A stretch of 34,155 nt of DNA from Planctomycetota bacterium (GCA_030748415.1 JASMMA010000019.1:1-34155); one strand, 5' to 3'; positions 23,301 to 32,324 are shown, counted from the first letter of the stretch. Made by a program: numbers and translations. The notes: a model not told the origin generated them from the letters alone.

Positions 23301-25396
23301 AACCCTGGCGCTGGACCTTTGTTCTTCTCCTTTTGTTGAGTGCTTGTGCGCAGCAAGTGCAACGCCAAACTCATCGACGCGGTGGATCGGTTACCGGTCT
23401 TCAGCCAGGACCATGGTCCTCGGTGGAGCAGGTCCCCGTTCCCGACCTCCCCGAGTTTGAACCCCGCTTGCCCGAGCGGATTATGCTTCCAAATGGCATT
23501 ACTTTGCTTTTGCTTCAAGACTCCAGCCGACCCGTTGTAGAGCTGGAGTTGCGAATGCGAACGGGCTCCTGGAATGACCCGCGAGACCTGACCGGAATGT
23601 CGGAGATGGTTGCTGAAGTTATTCGAAGCGGTGGAAGTTCTGCATGGCCAGGCGACCGCCTAGACGAAGAATTGGGGGCCCTGGGTGCCGACATTTCCAT
23701 TTCAGCGAATCCCGATTCAACGACTGCAAGTTTTCAATGCTTAGCCTCTGACTTTGACCATGTCCTTTCGATTTTTCAGACTCTAGTTCAATCTCCTAGC
23801 TTTCCGGATGAGAAGGTTGAGATGGTGCGTGGGCAGATGCTCACAGCAATAGCCGCGAGGAATGATTCCGCTGGGCAAGCGGCATCTCGGGAATCCAAAC
23901 GAGCTTATTACGGAGCAGATGATCCACGAATGCGGCGTCAAGAAGAGCACACGATTAGGAGCATTGGCGTTGAAGATCTCAAGGATTTCCACGCTTCCCA
24001 ATACGGGAGCCGTCGTGCTCTTCTTTCTCTGTATGGTGACTTCGAACGGGAAAGTGCTGTCTCCACTATAGAAACTATATTTGGGGATTGGCCTGGGCAA
24101 ACGGCTCAAGCGATTCAAATGCCCATCGCAGCCCCTTTAGCTGAGAGTCCTCAAGTGTTCCTTGCGCACAAAGAAGGGGGCAACCAATCTGAGATTCGTT
24201 TGCTCCATCATGGAGTGCGACGAGGCCATCCGGATTATCCCGCCCTACGCTTAGGCTCTTGGATTCTTGGCTTGGGTGGATTTGGAAACAGAATGATGAC
24301 CCGCATTCGTCGGGAATTGGGTTTGGCTTATGGCGCTGGCGCCGCTTGGGCTGGCAGATTTGAACAACAGGGTTTGTTTCAAAGTTGGTGCGCAACTAAA
24401 AATGAAACAACGGCCCTTGCCATTCGTGAAATGATTCAAGTAATGCAAAAATATCTTGATGAGGGCGTTTCAGCTGGAGAATTCGAAGAAGCCCGCTCTC
24501 GTTTGTTGAACGCTGGAGTTTTTGATGTGGATACTCCTTCCGAAGTTCTTGAGCGAACCGCCAACTTGGAGTTTTATGGTTACGCATGGAATTTCTACGA
24601 GCAAGTCGATTCAGCAATTCGTGCATTAACTCCTGAAGAAACCGTTGCTGCCTGTCGCCGCCATTTGTCACCGGACAAACTAACTGTTTTTGTTCTAGGG
24701 GATTCCTCCGCCTTTGATTCGGAATTGTCCGAGTTTGGTCCGGTGACCCAATGGAATCTTGAAGACCCCGCCCACGAAGCTGAGGCACAATCCAGCGACA
24801 GTGAAAACATTCAAGGTGAACAACTGGCTAAGCACCTTCTTTCCAGTCATGGTGGGCTCGTTGCCTGGGGAGAAACGGATTCTGTTTGGGCGCGCGTCCA
24901 GGCTCCGGCATTTGGCTCCTTGGAGTTCTGGCTTCAATACCCCGATCGTTCACGGCTCGTTGTCGGGAGCTCCGATTCCCAAACTTCTGAAGTAACTACC
25001 AAAAATAGTGGTTGGACTGTCCATGCGGACGGTGCTGTTGAAACCTGGAATGCTCAAAAACTAAAGGAGTACCACACCAATCTTTCTGGGAAATTGCCTT
25101 ATGTCCTTATGGCCCTCTCTCGGGGCGAATACAACTTGCGTGCGCCGCGAGAGAACATGCTTATTCTTGAAAAAGATGGTCGTGAGTTGTCAGTTCTAAT
25201 AGGCGGAGATGGTCTTTGTGAAAAATTGCACCTTTCAAATGGCTTTTACCGATTCGAAGATTATGTTTTGTCTGGAAGTCTCATGCTCCCAACTTCTGTC
25301 GTTTGGACTGAGAAAGGGCAGCCTGACTTCGAAGCAACTTTTGAATGGAAGACCCATCCTGAAATTCAGGACAATTGGTTTGTAGTGCCAAAATAG
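23297..25396 (+). CDS. M16 peptidase-like lipoprotein, inactive subunit with extra C-terminal domain
   Basis: A 699-residue protein. A lipoprotein signal ends in LSAC (Cys17). Residues 55-460 form two M16 domains, but the HxxEH site is replaced by MSEMV (101-105), so zinc binding and catalysis are lost, as in the alpha subunits of processing peptidases. The RRELGLAYGAGAAW segment, which contacts substrate in M16 partners, is preserved. After a polar linker (EAEAQSSDSENIQGEQ), about 210 C-terminal residues form a beta-rich domain of unknown type (LEFWLQYPDRSRLVV, YVLSGSLMLPTSVVWTEKGQPDFEATFEW) recalling lipoprotein-carrier-like folds. It should sit on a membrane and partner the preceding active peptidase, whose stop it overlaps. 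Confidence 0.85.
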   Translation: MKPWRWTFVLLLLLSACAQQVQRQTHRRGGSVTGLQPGPWSSVEQVPVPDLPEFEPRLPERIMLPNGITLLLLQDSSRPVVELELRMRTGSWNDPRDLTGMSEMVAEVIRSGGSSAWPGDRLDEELGALGADISISANPDSTTASFQCLASDFDHVLSIFQTLVQSPSFPDEKVEMVRGQMLTAIAARNDSAGQAASRESKRAYYGADDPRMRRQEEHTIRSIGVEDLKDFHASQYGSRRALLSLYGDFERESAVSTIETIFGDWPGQTAQAIQMPIAAPLAESPQVFLAHKEGGNQSEIRLLHHGVRRGHPDYPALRLGSWILGLGGFGNRMMTRIRRELGLAYGAGAAWAGRFEQQGLFQSWCATKNETTALAIREMIQVMQKYLDEGVSAGEFEEARSRLLNAGVFDVDTPSEVLERTANLEFYGYAWNFYEQVDSAIRALTPEETVAACRRHLSPDKLTVFVLGDSSAFDSELSEFGPVTQWNLEDPAHEAEAQSSDSENIQGEQLAKHLLSSHGGLVAWGETDSVWARVQAPAFGSLEFWLQYPDRSRLVVGSSDSQTSEVTTKNSGWTVHADGAVETWNAQKLKEYHTNLSGKLPYVLMALSRGEYNLRAPRENMLILEKDGRELSVLIGGDGLCEKLHLSNGFYRFEDYVLSGSLMLPTSVVWTEKGQPDFEATFEWKTHPEIQDNWFVVPK

Positions 25397-25405
25397 TAAA
25401 GAAAA

Positions 25406-27133
25406 ATGACTGAAGAAAAATATCCCATTCCTGAACGGAAGTTCGTTGAGGGCTCATGGACCCCAAACACTTGGGAAGATATCAAACCTCTGTTCGCTGA
25501 ATTTGAAGAGCGGTCCCTGGGTTCTGGGAAGGAACTTGAAGAATGGCTTTTGCAGTTATCTGAAGTGGATTCCTTAATTGGTGGAGTGGCCAGCCGTAGA
25601 TACTTTGCCTCCTCCTGCGACACATCCGACGCAAGTGCAGAAGAAGAGCACCTGGACTATCAAATGAAAGTGCTGCCTGAAGTAGCAAAGGTGGGTGACC
25701 GCCTAAACCGCAAGTACTTGAATTCTCCTGCTCGTTCCGAAATGAACCCCGAGCACTGGTTGGTCCATGACCGAGACGCTGAACGAGCAGTAGAACTATT
25801 CAGAGAAGAAAATGTTGCGCTTGTCGCTCAAGAAGAAGAACTTGGTGTCGAATATGGTCGAATAAGTGGCGGAATGACTGTTGAGTTTGAAGGGAAAACT
25901 TGCACCTTGCAAGAAATGTCCACTCACCTTGAAAGCACAGACCGCAATCACCGTGAGCTTGTTTGGCGGTTAGTGAGCGAGCGCCGCCTTCAGGAACGAG
26001 AGGCAATCGATTTGTTGTTTGACAAAATGATTGCACTGCGTGTCGAAATGGCGGAAAACGCCGGCTTTGAGAACTACCGCGACTACAAGCATTCCGCCAA
26101 GCATCGCTTTGATTATTCGCCCGCGGATTGCATGGCCTTGCACGAAAGTGTGAGCCGTACCGTGATGCCTGCATTAAAGAAAATGCAACAACGCCGAAAG
26201 CGGCTCCTCGGGCTTGAGGTGATGCGCCCTTGGGATTTGGCCGTGGACCCCGAAGGCCTTCCTCCATTCCAGCCCTTTTCCACTGCTGAGGAGCAAGTAC
26301 AAGTTGCTTCAAAAATCATGGCCCAAGTGGATTCCGAAACCGCAGAAGACTTGAAATGGATGAATGCAAAAGGGCAACTGGATTTGGAAACTCGGCCCTC
26401 TAAGCGGCCTGGCGGTTACATGGATGTCTTTGGCGATGTTCGTTGGCCCGTTATTTTTTCAAATTCTGCCCCCACTCATGCAGGGATTCAGACTTTGATT
26501 CATGAGACCGGCCACGCCCGCCATGCATTGCTTGCCCGAGACCTGGAGCCTGGTGATTACCGCGAAGCTCCACTGGAATTTGCCGAAGTAGCATCCATGG
26601 GTATGGAAGCCATGTGTATGGAGAACCTTGATGCCGCCTATCCTAAGAAAGAGGCTCGCCGAGCTGCGATTGATTCATTGGAAGACATGTTGGCGAGCCT
26701 CGCATGGACTTGCACCGTGGATGCTTTTCAACACGAGATTTACCTCAATCCAAACTATTCCCATGAAGAGCGCACCGCATGCTGGGAAAACACATGGGAA
26801 CGCTTTTCCGCCGGGTCGGTGGATTGGAGTGGCCTAGAAGAAACTCGCGCGACGCGGTGGCACTCACAACTCCATATTTTCGAGGTTCCTTTTTATTACA
26901 TTGAATATGCCATCGCCCAAATGGGGGCAATGCAGCTTTGGTCTAATTACCGAAAAGACAAAGTGAAAACTATTTCTGAATACCAAAGAGGTTTGGCTTT
27001 GGGTGGGTCCCGCCCCTTGCCGGATTTGTTTTCCGCTGCAGGCCTTCGATTCGATCCTCGAGGTGAAGGTCTTGAGCCTCTGGTGCATGAGGTTGAAGAA
27101 GCATGGATTCGATTGACTGGAGATGTTGAATGA
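25406..27133 (+). CDS. M3 family oligoendopeptidase
   Basis: A 575-residue cytoplasmic zinc peptidase with the PepF/M3B layout: an all-helical N-terminal half and the catalytic motif HETGH (366-370) followed by Glu394 in LEFAEVASMGME. Conserved C-terminal blocks are FEVPFYYIEYAIAQMGAMQLW and YQRGLALGGSRPLPDLFSAAGLRFD, which position the substrate Tyr residues. No signal peptide. It would degrade short peptides, possibly the products of the M16 pair just upstream. Its start is 9 nt after the M16 gene and its stop overlaps the phosphatase ATG (ATGA). Confidence 0.92.
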   Translation: MTEEKYPIPERKFVEGSWTPNTWEDIKPLFAEFEERSLGSGKELEEWLLQLSEVDSLIGGVASRRYFASSCDTSDASAEEEHLDYQMKVLPEVAKVGDRLNRKYLNSPARSEMNPEHWLVHDRDAERAVELFREENVALVAQEEELGVEYGRISGGMTVEFEGKTCTLQEMSTHLESTDRNHRELVWRLVSERRLQEREAIDLLFDKMIALRVEMAENAGFENYRDYKHSAKHRFDYSPADCMALHESVSRTVMPALKKMQQRRKRLLGLEVMRPWDLAVDPEGLPPFQPFSTAEEQVQVASKIMAQVDSETAEDLKWMNAKGQLDLETRPSKRPGGYMDVFGDVRWPVIFSNSAPTHAGIQTLIHETGHARHALLARDLEPGDYREAPLEFAEVASMGMEAMCMENLDAAYPKKEARRAAIDSLEDMLASLAWTCTVDAFQHEIYLNPNYSHEERTACWENTWERFSAGSVDWSGLEETRATRWHSQLHIFEVPFYYIEYAIAQMGAMQLWSNYRKDKVKTISEYQRGLALGGSRPLPDLFSAAGLRFDPRGEGLEPLVHEVEEAWIRLTGDVE

Positions 27134-27828
27134 CTTCCACTTGGGTTGTCGGCGATATTCACGGTTGTGCGGATGAACTTCAAGAACTTATCGCACAGTT
27201 GGACCTCCAACCGAGAGACCGGTTCATTTCAGTTGGGGATCTTTACCACCGAGGCCCGAAGCCCCTTGAGGTTGCTCAAATTTTAACTGCGATTCCGCAA
27301 TTTGAACTGGTCCTGGGGAACCACGAACGGGTCTTGGCCGAGCGGCTTGCCCAACTCCCCCCTGATGCCGACTTGAGTGGTTTTGAGGCTTCCGACTTGG
27401 CTGGAGATGGGGGAACTCCTTTGGCGCCCATCGACCCGGCTCAATCTTCAACTCTCCTTGAGATTATCCGCAAAGGTGTTTATTTCATCCGGGGCGAACA
27501 TGAGGGTCAGCCATGGGTCGTTGTTCACGCAGGTGTAGTTCCTGGTAAACCGATTGAAGAAAACACCCCATTCGAACTTACACGCGTCCGCCACCTAGAC
27601 AGCATGAGAGGGAATCCCTTCTGGAGCGAAGTTTGGACAGGTCCTGAGTTGGTTTTCTATGGGCATACATCCTCCCCTACGGTGCGACCGCGCTTTGTGG
27701 GAGAGCGGCTTGTGGCTTTGGGATTGGATACTGGTTGCGTTTACGGTGGTGCTTTAACCGCCTTTAGGGTTGAAGATGGCGCTCGGGTCGAGGTACCGGC
27801 AAAGCAACGGTACTACCCCCTCCGATAG
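27130..27828 (+). CDS. ApaH/PrpE-like metallophosphoesterase
   Basis: A 232-residue phosphatase of the PPP/calcineurin superfamily. Metal-binding motifs appear in order: GDIHGC (Asp9, His11), GDLYHRGP (Asp37), GNHE (63-66), VVHAGV and FYGHTSS, then LDTGCVYGGALTAFR as in ApaH and PrpE. The second motif is usually GDLVDRGP or GDLVARGP; His40 at this place is unusual. It may cleave Ap4A-type dinucleotides or phosphoproteins. It overlaps the M3 peptidase by 4 bp and lies just before glyS. Aminoacyl-tRNA synthetases make Ap4A, so the neighbourhood is suggestive but not proof of substrate. Confidence 0.85.
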   Translation: MTSTWVVGDIHGCADELQELIAQLDLQPRDRFISVGDLYHRGPKPLEVAQILTAIPQFELVLGNHERVLAERLAQLPPDADLSGFEASDLAGDGGTPLAPIDPAQSSTLLEIIRKGVYFIRGEHEGQPWVVVHAGVVPGKPIEENTPFELTRVRHLDSMRGNPFWSEVWTGPELVFYGHTSSPTVRPRFVGERLVALGLDTGCVYGGALTAFRVEDGARVEVPAKQRYYPLR

Positions 27829-27838
27829 GTCTTGCCGC

Positions 27839-27857
27839 GCAGGTAGAATCTACCTGC
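27839..27857 (+). promoter_or_regulatory. Perfect inverted repeat and -10 box at the glyS start
   Basis: GCAGGTAGA-A-TCTACCTGC, two 9-bp arms around one base, ends 1 nt before the glyS ATG. As RNA it can fold into a 7-bp stem with loop GAATC that hides the only Shine-Dalgarno-like AGG. It also contains TAGAAT (27844-27849), a -10-like box 9 nt from the ATG. It could be an operator, a translational switch or both. Confidence 0.5.
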
Positions 27858-27858
27858 A

Positions 27859-29325
27859 ATGTCGAAAAAGAACGCCGTTTCCATGGACAAGATTGTTTCA
27901 CTGTGCAAGCGCAGAGGATTTGTTTTTCCCGCCTCAGAAATTTACGGTGGGCAAGGCTCTACCTACGATTGGGGTCCTTTGGGTGTCGAACTTAAGCGCC
28001 GGGTGAAGGAAGCTTGGTGGGAGAGCATGGTCTATGCGCGACAAGATATCGTTGGGTTGGATTCGGCCATTATTCAGGCACCCGATGTGTGGCGTGCGTC
28101 AGGACATGTCGGTGGTTTTTCCGATCCATTGATTGATAACAAAACTTCCAAAGCTCGTTACCGTGCCGACCACTTGGTGGAAAATAAAATTGCCAAATAC
28201 GAAAAGAAAGGGCGCACAGAAAAAGCTTCTGTTCTTCAAGGAAAGTTGGCCTCTGCATTGAGCGACAACGAAACTCTCCGCCAACTCATTCTGGACGAAG
28301 GGATTAAATGCCCAGTGAGTGGAACCGATGATTGGACCGAAGTTCGCCAGTTCAACCTGATGTTCGAGACCAATGTCGGTGCGATGAAAGATAGTTCCAG
28401 TGTCGCGTATCTCCGGCCAGAAACCGCCCAGGGGATTTTCATCAACTTCAATAATGTGGTTACTTCAACCCGAAAGAAGCTCCCTTTCGGGATTGCTCAA
28501 ATCGGAAAATCATTCCGCAACGAAATCACGCCCGGGAATTTTGTATTCCGTACACGGGAATTCGAGCAAATGGAAATGGAATTCTTTTGCCGACCTGAAG
28601 AGGCCTCCGAGTGGTTTGAGTACTGGCAGAAAGAGCGCTTCCAGTGGTATATAGACCTTGGTGTAAATCCTGAGCGCCTACGCATGCGTCAGCATGCAAC
28701 TGACGAGCTCGCCCATTACGCAGATGGGTGTGGCGATATGGAATACCTTTTCCCATTTGGTTGGTCTGAACTTGAAGGTGTTGCAAATCGAACCGATTAC
28801 GACCTCAAGAAGCACTCTGAAGCGAGCGGAACAGCTTTGACCTGGTTCGATCAGGAAAACAAGGAACACATTACGCCTTTTGTAATTGAACCTGCTGCGG
28901 GATGCGATCGGACTGCGATGACCTTTTTGGTGGATGCCTACGATGAAGAAGGGGAAGGGAAAGAACAGCGAACAGTTTTGCGTTTTCATCCGAAAATTGC
29001 TCCAGTAACTGTTGCGGTGTTCCCTCTTGTGAAGAAGGAAGGCATGCCCGAAAAAGCTGAGGAAATCGAGGCTCAACTTCGTCGCGAATTCCGAACTGCG
29101 ATTGAATACAACCAGTCCATCGGCCGCCGTTATCGCCGCCAGGATGAAATCGGAACACCATTCTGTGTCACCATCGATGGCGACACCATGGCTGATGGCA
29201 CGGTCACCTTGCGCGAACGAGATTCCATGAATCAAGAGCGTGTAGCTGTATCGGACTTGGCATCTGTTTTGCGGGAACGCATTGGTGCCTGGACTCGCCC
29301 CGAACCTGTTGGGGCTGAAGCTTAA
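27859..29325 (+). CDS. glyS: Glycyl-tRNA synthetase, dimeric single-chain type
   Basis: A 488-residue class II synthetase of the alpha2 (archaeal/eukaryal-like, also common in many bacteria) type that charges tRNA-Gly. Family blocks: CKRRGFVFPASEIYGGQGSTYDWGPLG at the N-terminus, DVWRASGHVGGFSDPL, FNLMFETNVGA, YLRPETAQGIFINF (motif 2 region), GKSFRNEITPGNFVFRTREFEQMEMEFF, and motif 3 CDRTAMTFLVDAY. The C-terminal 110 residues are the anticodon-binding domain (IAPVTVAVFPLVKKEG, GRRYRRQDEIGTPFCVTIDGD). The matching tRNA-Gly(GCC) gene is 8 kb upstream. The ATG has an unusual inverted repeat directly before it. ptsI follows after 6 nt. Confidence 0.96.
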   Translation: MSKKNAVSMDKIVSLCKRRGFVFPASEIYGGQGSTYDWGPLGVELKRRVKEAWWESMVYARQDIVGLDSAIIQAPDVWRASGHVGGFSDPLIDNKTSKARYRADHLVENKIAKYEKKGRTEKASVLQGKLASALSDNETLRQLILDEGIKCPVSGTDDWTEVRQFNLMFETNVGAMKDSSSVAYLRPETAQGIFINFNNVVTSTRKKLPFGIAQIGKSFRNEITPGNFVFRTREFEQMEMEFFCRPEEASEWFEYWQKERFQWYIDLGVNPERLRMRQHATDELAHYADGCGDMEYLFPFGWSELEGVANRTDYDLKKHSEASGTALTWFDQENKEHITPFVIEPAAGCDRTAMTFLVDAYDEEGEGKEQRTVLRFHPKIAPVTVAVFPLVKKEGMPEKAEEIEAQLRREFRTAIEYNQSIGRRYRRQDEIGTPFCVTIDGDTMADGTVTLRERDSMNQERVAVSDLASVLRERIGAWTRPEPVGAEA

Positions 29326-29331
29326 GCAACG

Positions 29332-31083
29332 ATGCCTCGTTTCGACCTCCAAGGGAACCCCGTCAGCCCCGGTGTTGGAATCGGGTGCGCCTGGATTCCT
29401 GTGGAGATGGGTCTCTATCGCATTCCTGAACGGAAATTGGTCTCTGAAACTTCCGAGGCCGCCCTTGAACGCCTTATGGCCGCCCACAAGCGAGCCATTC
29501 AAGACCTCCAAAAAATCCAGGCTGCGACTACCCAAGAGTTAGGGATTCAGGATGCGGCCATTTACGGCGCACAAATTGCAGTTTTGCAAGACCCCGATGC
29601 TCACCGGAACCTGGAACGGCTTGTGAACGAGGAGAAACTCCAGCCTGAGTCCGCCATTCAAGCCCTTCTGGACCAATTTGAGGGTTTGTTTAAAGATTTG
29701 GAGGGCGGAGATCGCAAGAACTGGGTTGCTGATCTTCGTGACCCATGGCTGGGGGTTATCCGAGAGTTGGGGGCTGCAGAAGAGGATCGAGTATTCGAAG
29801 CAAACGGGAATGGAATTGTCCTCATTGCTGAAGAACTCACACCCTCACTAGTAACACGCCATCACCGCCATCCTTTGGCTGGAATTATTTGTTCTCGCGG
29901 GGGTAGGTTTAGTCACGGTGCTGTTCTTGCTCGTTCCTTTGGAATCCCAACAGTGACTGGGATTGAAGGTGTTCACACAAAAGCACAACCAGAAGAAGTT
30001 TGCTTGGTTTTTGGAGACGAAGGCCGTGCTGTTCTTGGCGCAACCCCCAAACAAGAAAAGCGTGCAACCGAACTTGCCGAAGAGCGGAGCAAAGTGCACC
30101 AAGCTCTTTCTGGTCTTGCTGTCGAACCGGGTCGAACAGAAGATGGAACCCCAGTTTCCTTGATGGTGAATATTGAGTCACCCAATGACCTAAAAATGTT
30201 GGACCCAGCTCTCTCTTCCGGGGTTGGGCTTTTTAGAACGGAGTTTGCATATATGGAAAGGCCTGCCTTCCCATCGGTAGAAGAGCAAGCAGAAATCTAT
30301 GAATCCGTTTTGGCTAGTTTTGATGGCAAGCCCGTTGTGTTCCGAACCTTGGACATCGGTGGCGACAAACAACTTCGCTACTTTGGACATCCAAAAGAAA
30401 GCAATCCTGCTATGGGTTGGCGAGGTTTGCGGTTAAGCCTGGAGTGGCAGGATTTATTTCTGATGCAGTTGAGTGCTTTGGTGAAGGCTCGCAGGAAGGG
30501 CGATGTTCGAATCCTCCTTCCTATGGTCACAACCGTCGAGGAACTTCGCCGCTCAAAAGAATTGCTTTCACAGGTTGTGGGCAAGGCTGAGCCTCCGCCA
30601 ATCGGTGTCATGGTGGAGGTCCCTGCAGCAGCGATGGCGCTTCGTGACATTGCTCAAGAAGCGGACTTCATAAGTGTGGGCACGAACGACCTCGCCCAGT
30701 ACCTTTTTGCCGTGGATCGGGATAACCCATGGGTCGCCGACCTCTATCAACCCTACCATCCGGCCCACCTTCGAGTCCTGCGCTACATCGCCCGGACTTG
30801 CAATGCCCTCGGAAGGCCCGTTTCCGTGTGCGGTGAGATGGCCGGCCAGCTCCCGGGAGCCCTCTTCCTTGTGGGGGCGGGCTTTGGAACTCTTTCCATT
30901 GCACCCCCATTCGTTGCCGAGGTAAAGGCAGTCCTGCAAAGGGTTTCCGCCGATTCGCTTCGCCAACTGGCCAATCGTGCCGCCGCATGCCACACATCGA
31001 ATGACGCCCTGGCTCTGCTTCAGGTTGAGGCAGATCGGCTCTGGGCTGAGGTGGTTCAGGGCACCATTTCAAATCGACCATAA
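29332..31083 (+). CDS. ptsI: Phosphoenolpyruvate-protein phosphotransferase (enzyme I)
   Basis: A 583-residue cytoplasmic protein that takes phosphate from PEP and passes it to HPr in the phosphotransferase system. Seen: N-terminal GNPVSPGVGIGCAW, an HPr-binding helical domain, the phospho-His loop GGRFSHGAVLARSFGIPTVTG (His195), GIGLFRTEFAYM-type block (SSGVGLFRTEFAYMERPAFP), VVFRTLDIGGDKQL, ILLPMVTTVEELR, the IGVMVEVPAAAM strand, DFISVGTNDLAQYLFAVDRDN and VCGEMAGQ near the C-terminus. No HPr or enzyme II gene is in the window, so it may work in a regulatory PTS or with genes elsewhere. Starts 6 nt after glyS. Confidence 0.94.
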   Translation: MPRFDLQGNPVSPGVGIGCAWIPVEMGLYRIPERKLVSETSEAALERLMAAHKRAIQDLQKIQAATTQELGIQDAAIYGAQIAVLQDPDAHRNLERLVNEEKLQPESAIQALLDQFEGLFKDLEGGDRKNWVADLRDPWLGVIRELGAAEEDRVFEANGNGIVLIAEELTPSLVTRHHRHPLAGIICSRGGRFSHGAVLARSFGIPTVTGIEGVHTKAQPEEVCLVFGDEGRAVLGATPKQEKRATELAEERSKVHQALSGLAVEPGRTEDGTPVSLMVNIESPNDLKMLDPALSSGVGLFRTEFAYMERPAFPSVEEQAEIYESVLASFDGKPVVFRTLDIGGDKQLRYFGHPKESNPAMGWRGLRLSLEWQDLFLMQLSALVKARRKGDVRILLPMVTTVEELRRSKELLSQVVGKAEPPPIGVMVEVPAAAMALRDIAQEADFISVGTNDLAQYLFAVDRDNPWVADLYQPYHPAHLRVLRYIARTCNALGRPVSVCGEMAGQLPGALFLVGAGFGTLSIAPPFVAEVKAVLQRVSADSLRQLANRAAACHTSNDALALLQVEADRLWAEVVQGTISNRP

Positions 31084-31102
31084 AACTTTGCCCGTTTTTT
31101 TT
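31059..31102 (+). terminator. Possible weak terminator after ptsI
   Basis: GGGCA (31059-31063) and TGCCC (31089-31093) can pair around a 25-nt loop, followed by eight T residues. The long loop makes it weak. Confidence 0.3.
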
Positions 31103-31191
31103 GGTGAGGCCGTTCAGAAGCGGCATACTGGAGACTGAGGGAGTTCCTCCGTGCCCCCCTTCTGGGCAGTCCCCCTCTTTACCCCCCTGGA
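31103..31191. other. C-rich leader upstream of the Myb/SANT-like gene
   Basis: Contains runs of five to six C and a small hairpin TGCCC/GGGCA (31152-31156 / 31164-31168). No Shine-Dalgarno precedes the ATG at 31192 and no convincing -10 box is seen. Confidence 0.35.
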
Positions 31192-31920
31192 ATGTCATCT
31201 GAGAACAATATCCCTCCACAAAAGGGCAATGGTCGCCGCAAGGGTCCATGGTCTCAATCGGAGATAGAACGCCTCAAGCGCTCTTTTGGATTAAAAACCG
31301 ATGCTCTGATTGCCCGGGATTTGAATCGCTCAGTTGAAAGTGTTCGCCGAATGGCGAAGCGAGTTTTTTCAGGCGAAGAAAAGACCGGCCCCTGGTCTGC
31401 TCGTGAAGTCCAAGCTCTCAAGAATTACATTGGAGTGTCGAGCCTTGAATCTGTTTCATTAATCCTCCGGAGAAATCCCAACGAGATTCAACGGAAGGTC
31501 GAAGAGCTGCAGAGCCTTGCCGCTAGTGGACCTTGGGTCTCCGATGACATCCAAGTTCTCAAGCGTCTTTATGGGACGCGGACCAACCAAGATCTTGTTC
31601 TGATTTTGGGTCGTCCTGAAAGTGATATTGTTGAAAAAGCCAACGAGCTTTGCTTGGCCAAAGATAAAGGGTTCAGCCGTCGCGGCTCTGGAAATGGTTC
31701 AACTCCTATGCCCCGCTGGTCTCAAGCAGAGATTGAGCGCCTCCGAGAGTTGTATCCGATTACTCCCAATCTTCAGATTGCTCAGGACTTGAACCGGTCC
31801 GTGAAGAGCATTGTGTCTAAGGCGCACGATTTGAATTTGAAAAAATCCCCGGAACGGCTTCAGGCCATGGGGCGAGAAAATGTCAGCCTGCGCTACGGAA
31901 AACAAGCTGAACAGGAATAA
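31192..31920 (+). CDS. Four-repeat Myb/SANT-like putative DNA-binding protein
   Basis: A 242-residue basic protein with four tandem trihelical repeats: 18-58 (GPWSQSEIERLKRSFG...IARDLNRSVESVRRMAKRV), 66-106 (GPWSAREVQALKNYIG...LILRRNPNEIQRKVEEL), 113-154 (GPWVSDDIQVLKRLYG...LILGRPESDIVEKANEL) and 174-216 (PRWSQAEIERLRELYP...IAQDLNRSVKSIVSKAHDL). Each has the pattern (G/P)xWSxxEIxxLKxxY, then (I/L)xxxLxRxxxSIxxKAxxL, as in Myb/SANT and GcrA-like helix-turn-helix units. Repeats 1 and 4 are most alike; 3 and 4 are joined by a Ser/Gly/Arg-rich linker. Probably a chromosomal DNA-binding protein or regulator; no enzyme domain is fused. The upstream 108 bp hold a C-rich leader. Function is inferred from fold only. 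Confidence 0.78.
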   Translation: MSSENNIPPQKGNGRRKGPWSQSEIERLKRSFGLKTDALIARDLNRSVESVRRMAKRVFSGEEKTGPWSAREVQALKNYIGVSSLESVSLILRRNPNEIQRKVEELQSLAASGPWVSDDIQVLKRLYGTRTNQDLVLILGRPESDIVEKANELCLAKDKGFSRRGSGNGSTPMPRWSQAEIERLRELYPITPNLQIAQDLNRSVKSIVSKAHDLNLKKSPERLQAMGRENVSLRYGKQAEQE

Positions 31921-31928
31921 GAAAGCAA

Positions 31929-32324
31929 ATGGGTGACCCGAGTCCTCTCGCGTCAATTTTTGCGGGAAGTCTTTCAACTTGGGTTGTGGTTGTTGTCCTT
32001 TTTGTTGAATGGTGGGCTATCTGGTTTACCTTGGGGCGCAACTTTTCGACAACCACCACTTTGACCGCAATTGCAAACGGGGCATCCTTCGGTCTTGCCG
32101 CTCTCTTCATTCACTCAGGTGCCCTTGGATATGGAGGCGGCGGGTTTTGGGGTTGGCTTGTTGCTCTTGCCTTAGTTTGGATATGGAACACTGGATTGGA
32201 ATGCTTCGCTCTGAGGGTTTGGATGCGGCGCAGGCGCTCCCAATGGCGATGGAATTCTTTTGATTTAGCTGTGGTAGCGGGAGCGAATTTTTTGGCCCCT
32301 CTACTAGGTTTTTTCAGCGCCTGA
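31929..32324 (+). CDS. Small integral membrane protein, unknown function
   Basis: A 131-residue protein with about four membrane helices (STWVVVVVLFVEWWAIWF, LTAIANGASFGLAALFIHSG, FWGWLVALALVWIWNTGLE, DLAVVAGANFLAPLLGFF) and a basic loop (RVWMRRRRSQWRW). No family recognised. It starts 8 nt after the Myb/SANT-like gene, so the two are probably cotranscribed. Its last 11 bp overlap the 3' end of the convergent sulfatase-like gene. Confidence 0.6.
   Translation: MGDPSPLASIFAGSLSTWVVVVVLFVEWWAIWFTLGRNFSTTTTLTAIANGASFGLAALFIHSGALGYGGGGFWGWLVALALVWIWNTGLECFALRVWMRRRRSQWRWNSFDLAVVAGANFLAPLLGFFSA

Noticed and set aside
27780-27858. Possible glycine riboswitch before glyS
   Set aside because: The gap is only 30 bp and shows just the inverted repeat, far too short for such an aptamer.
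28678-29535. A 285-codon minus-strand open frame
   Set aside because: It lies opposite the well-supported glyS and ptsI genes and has no family features.
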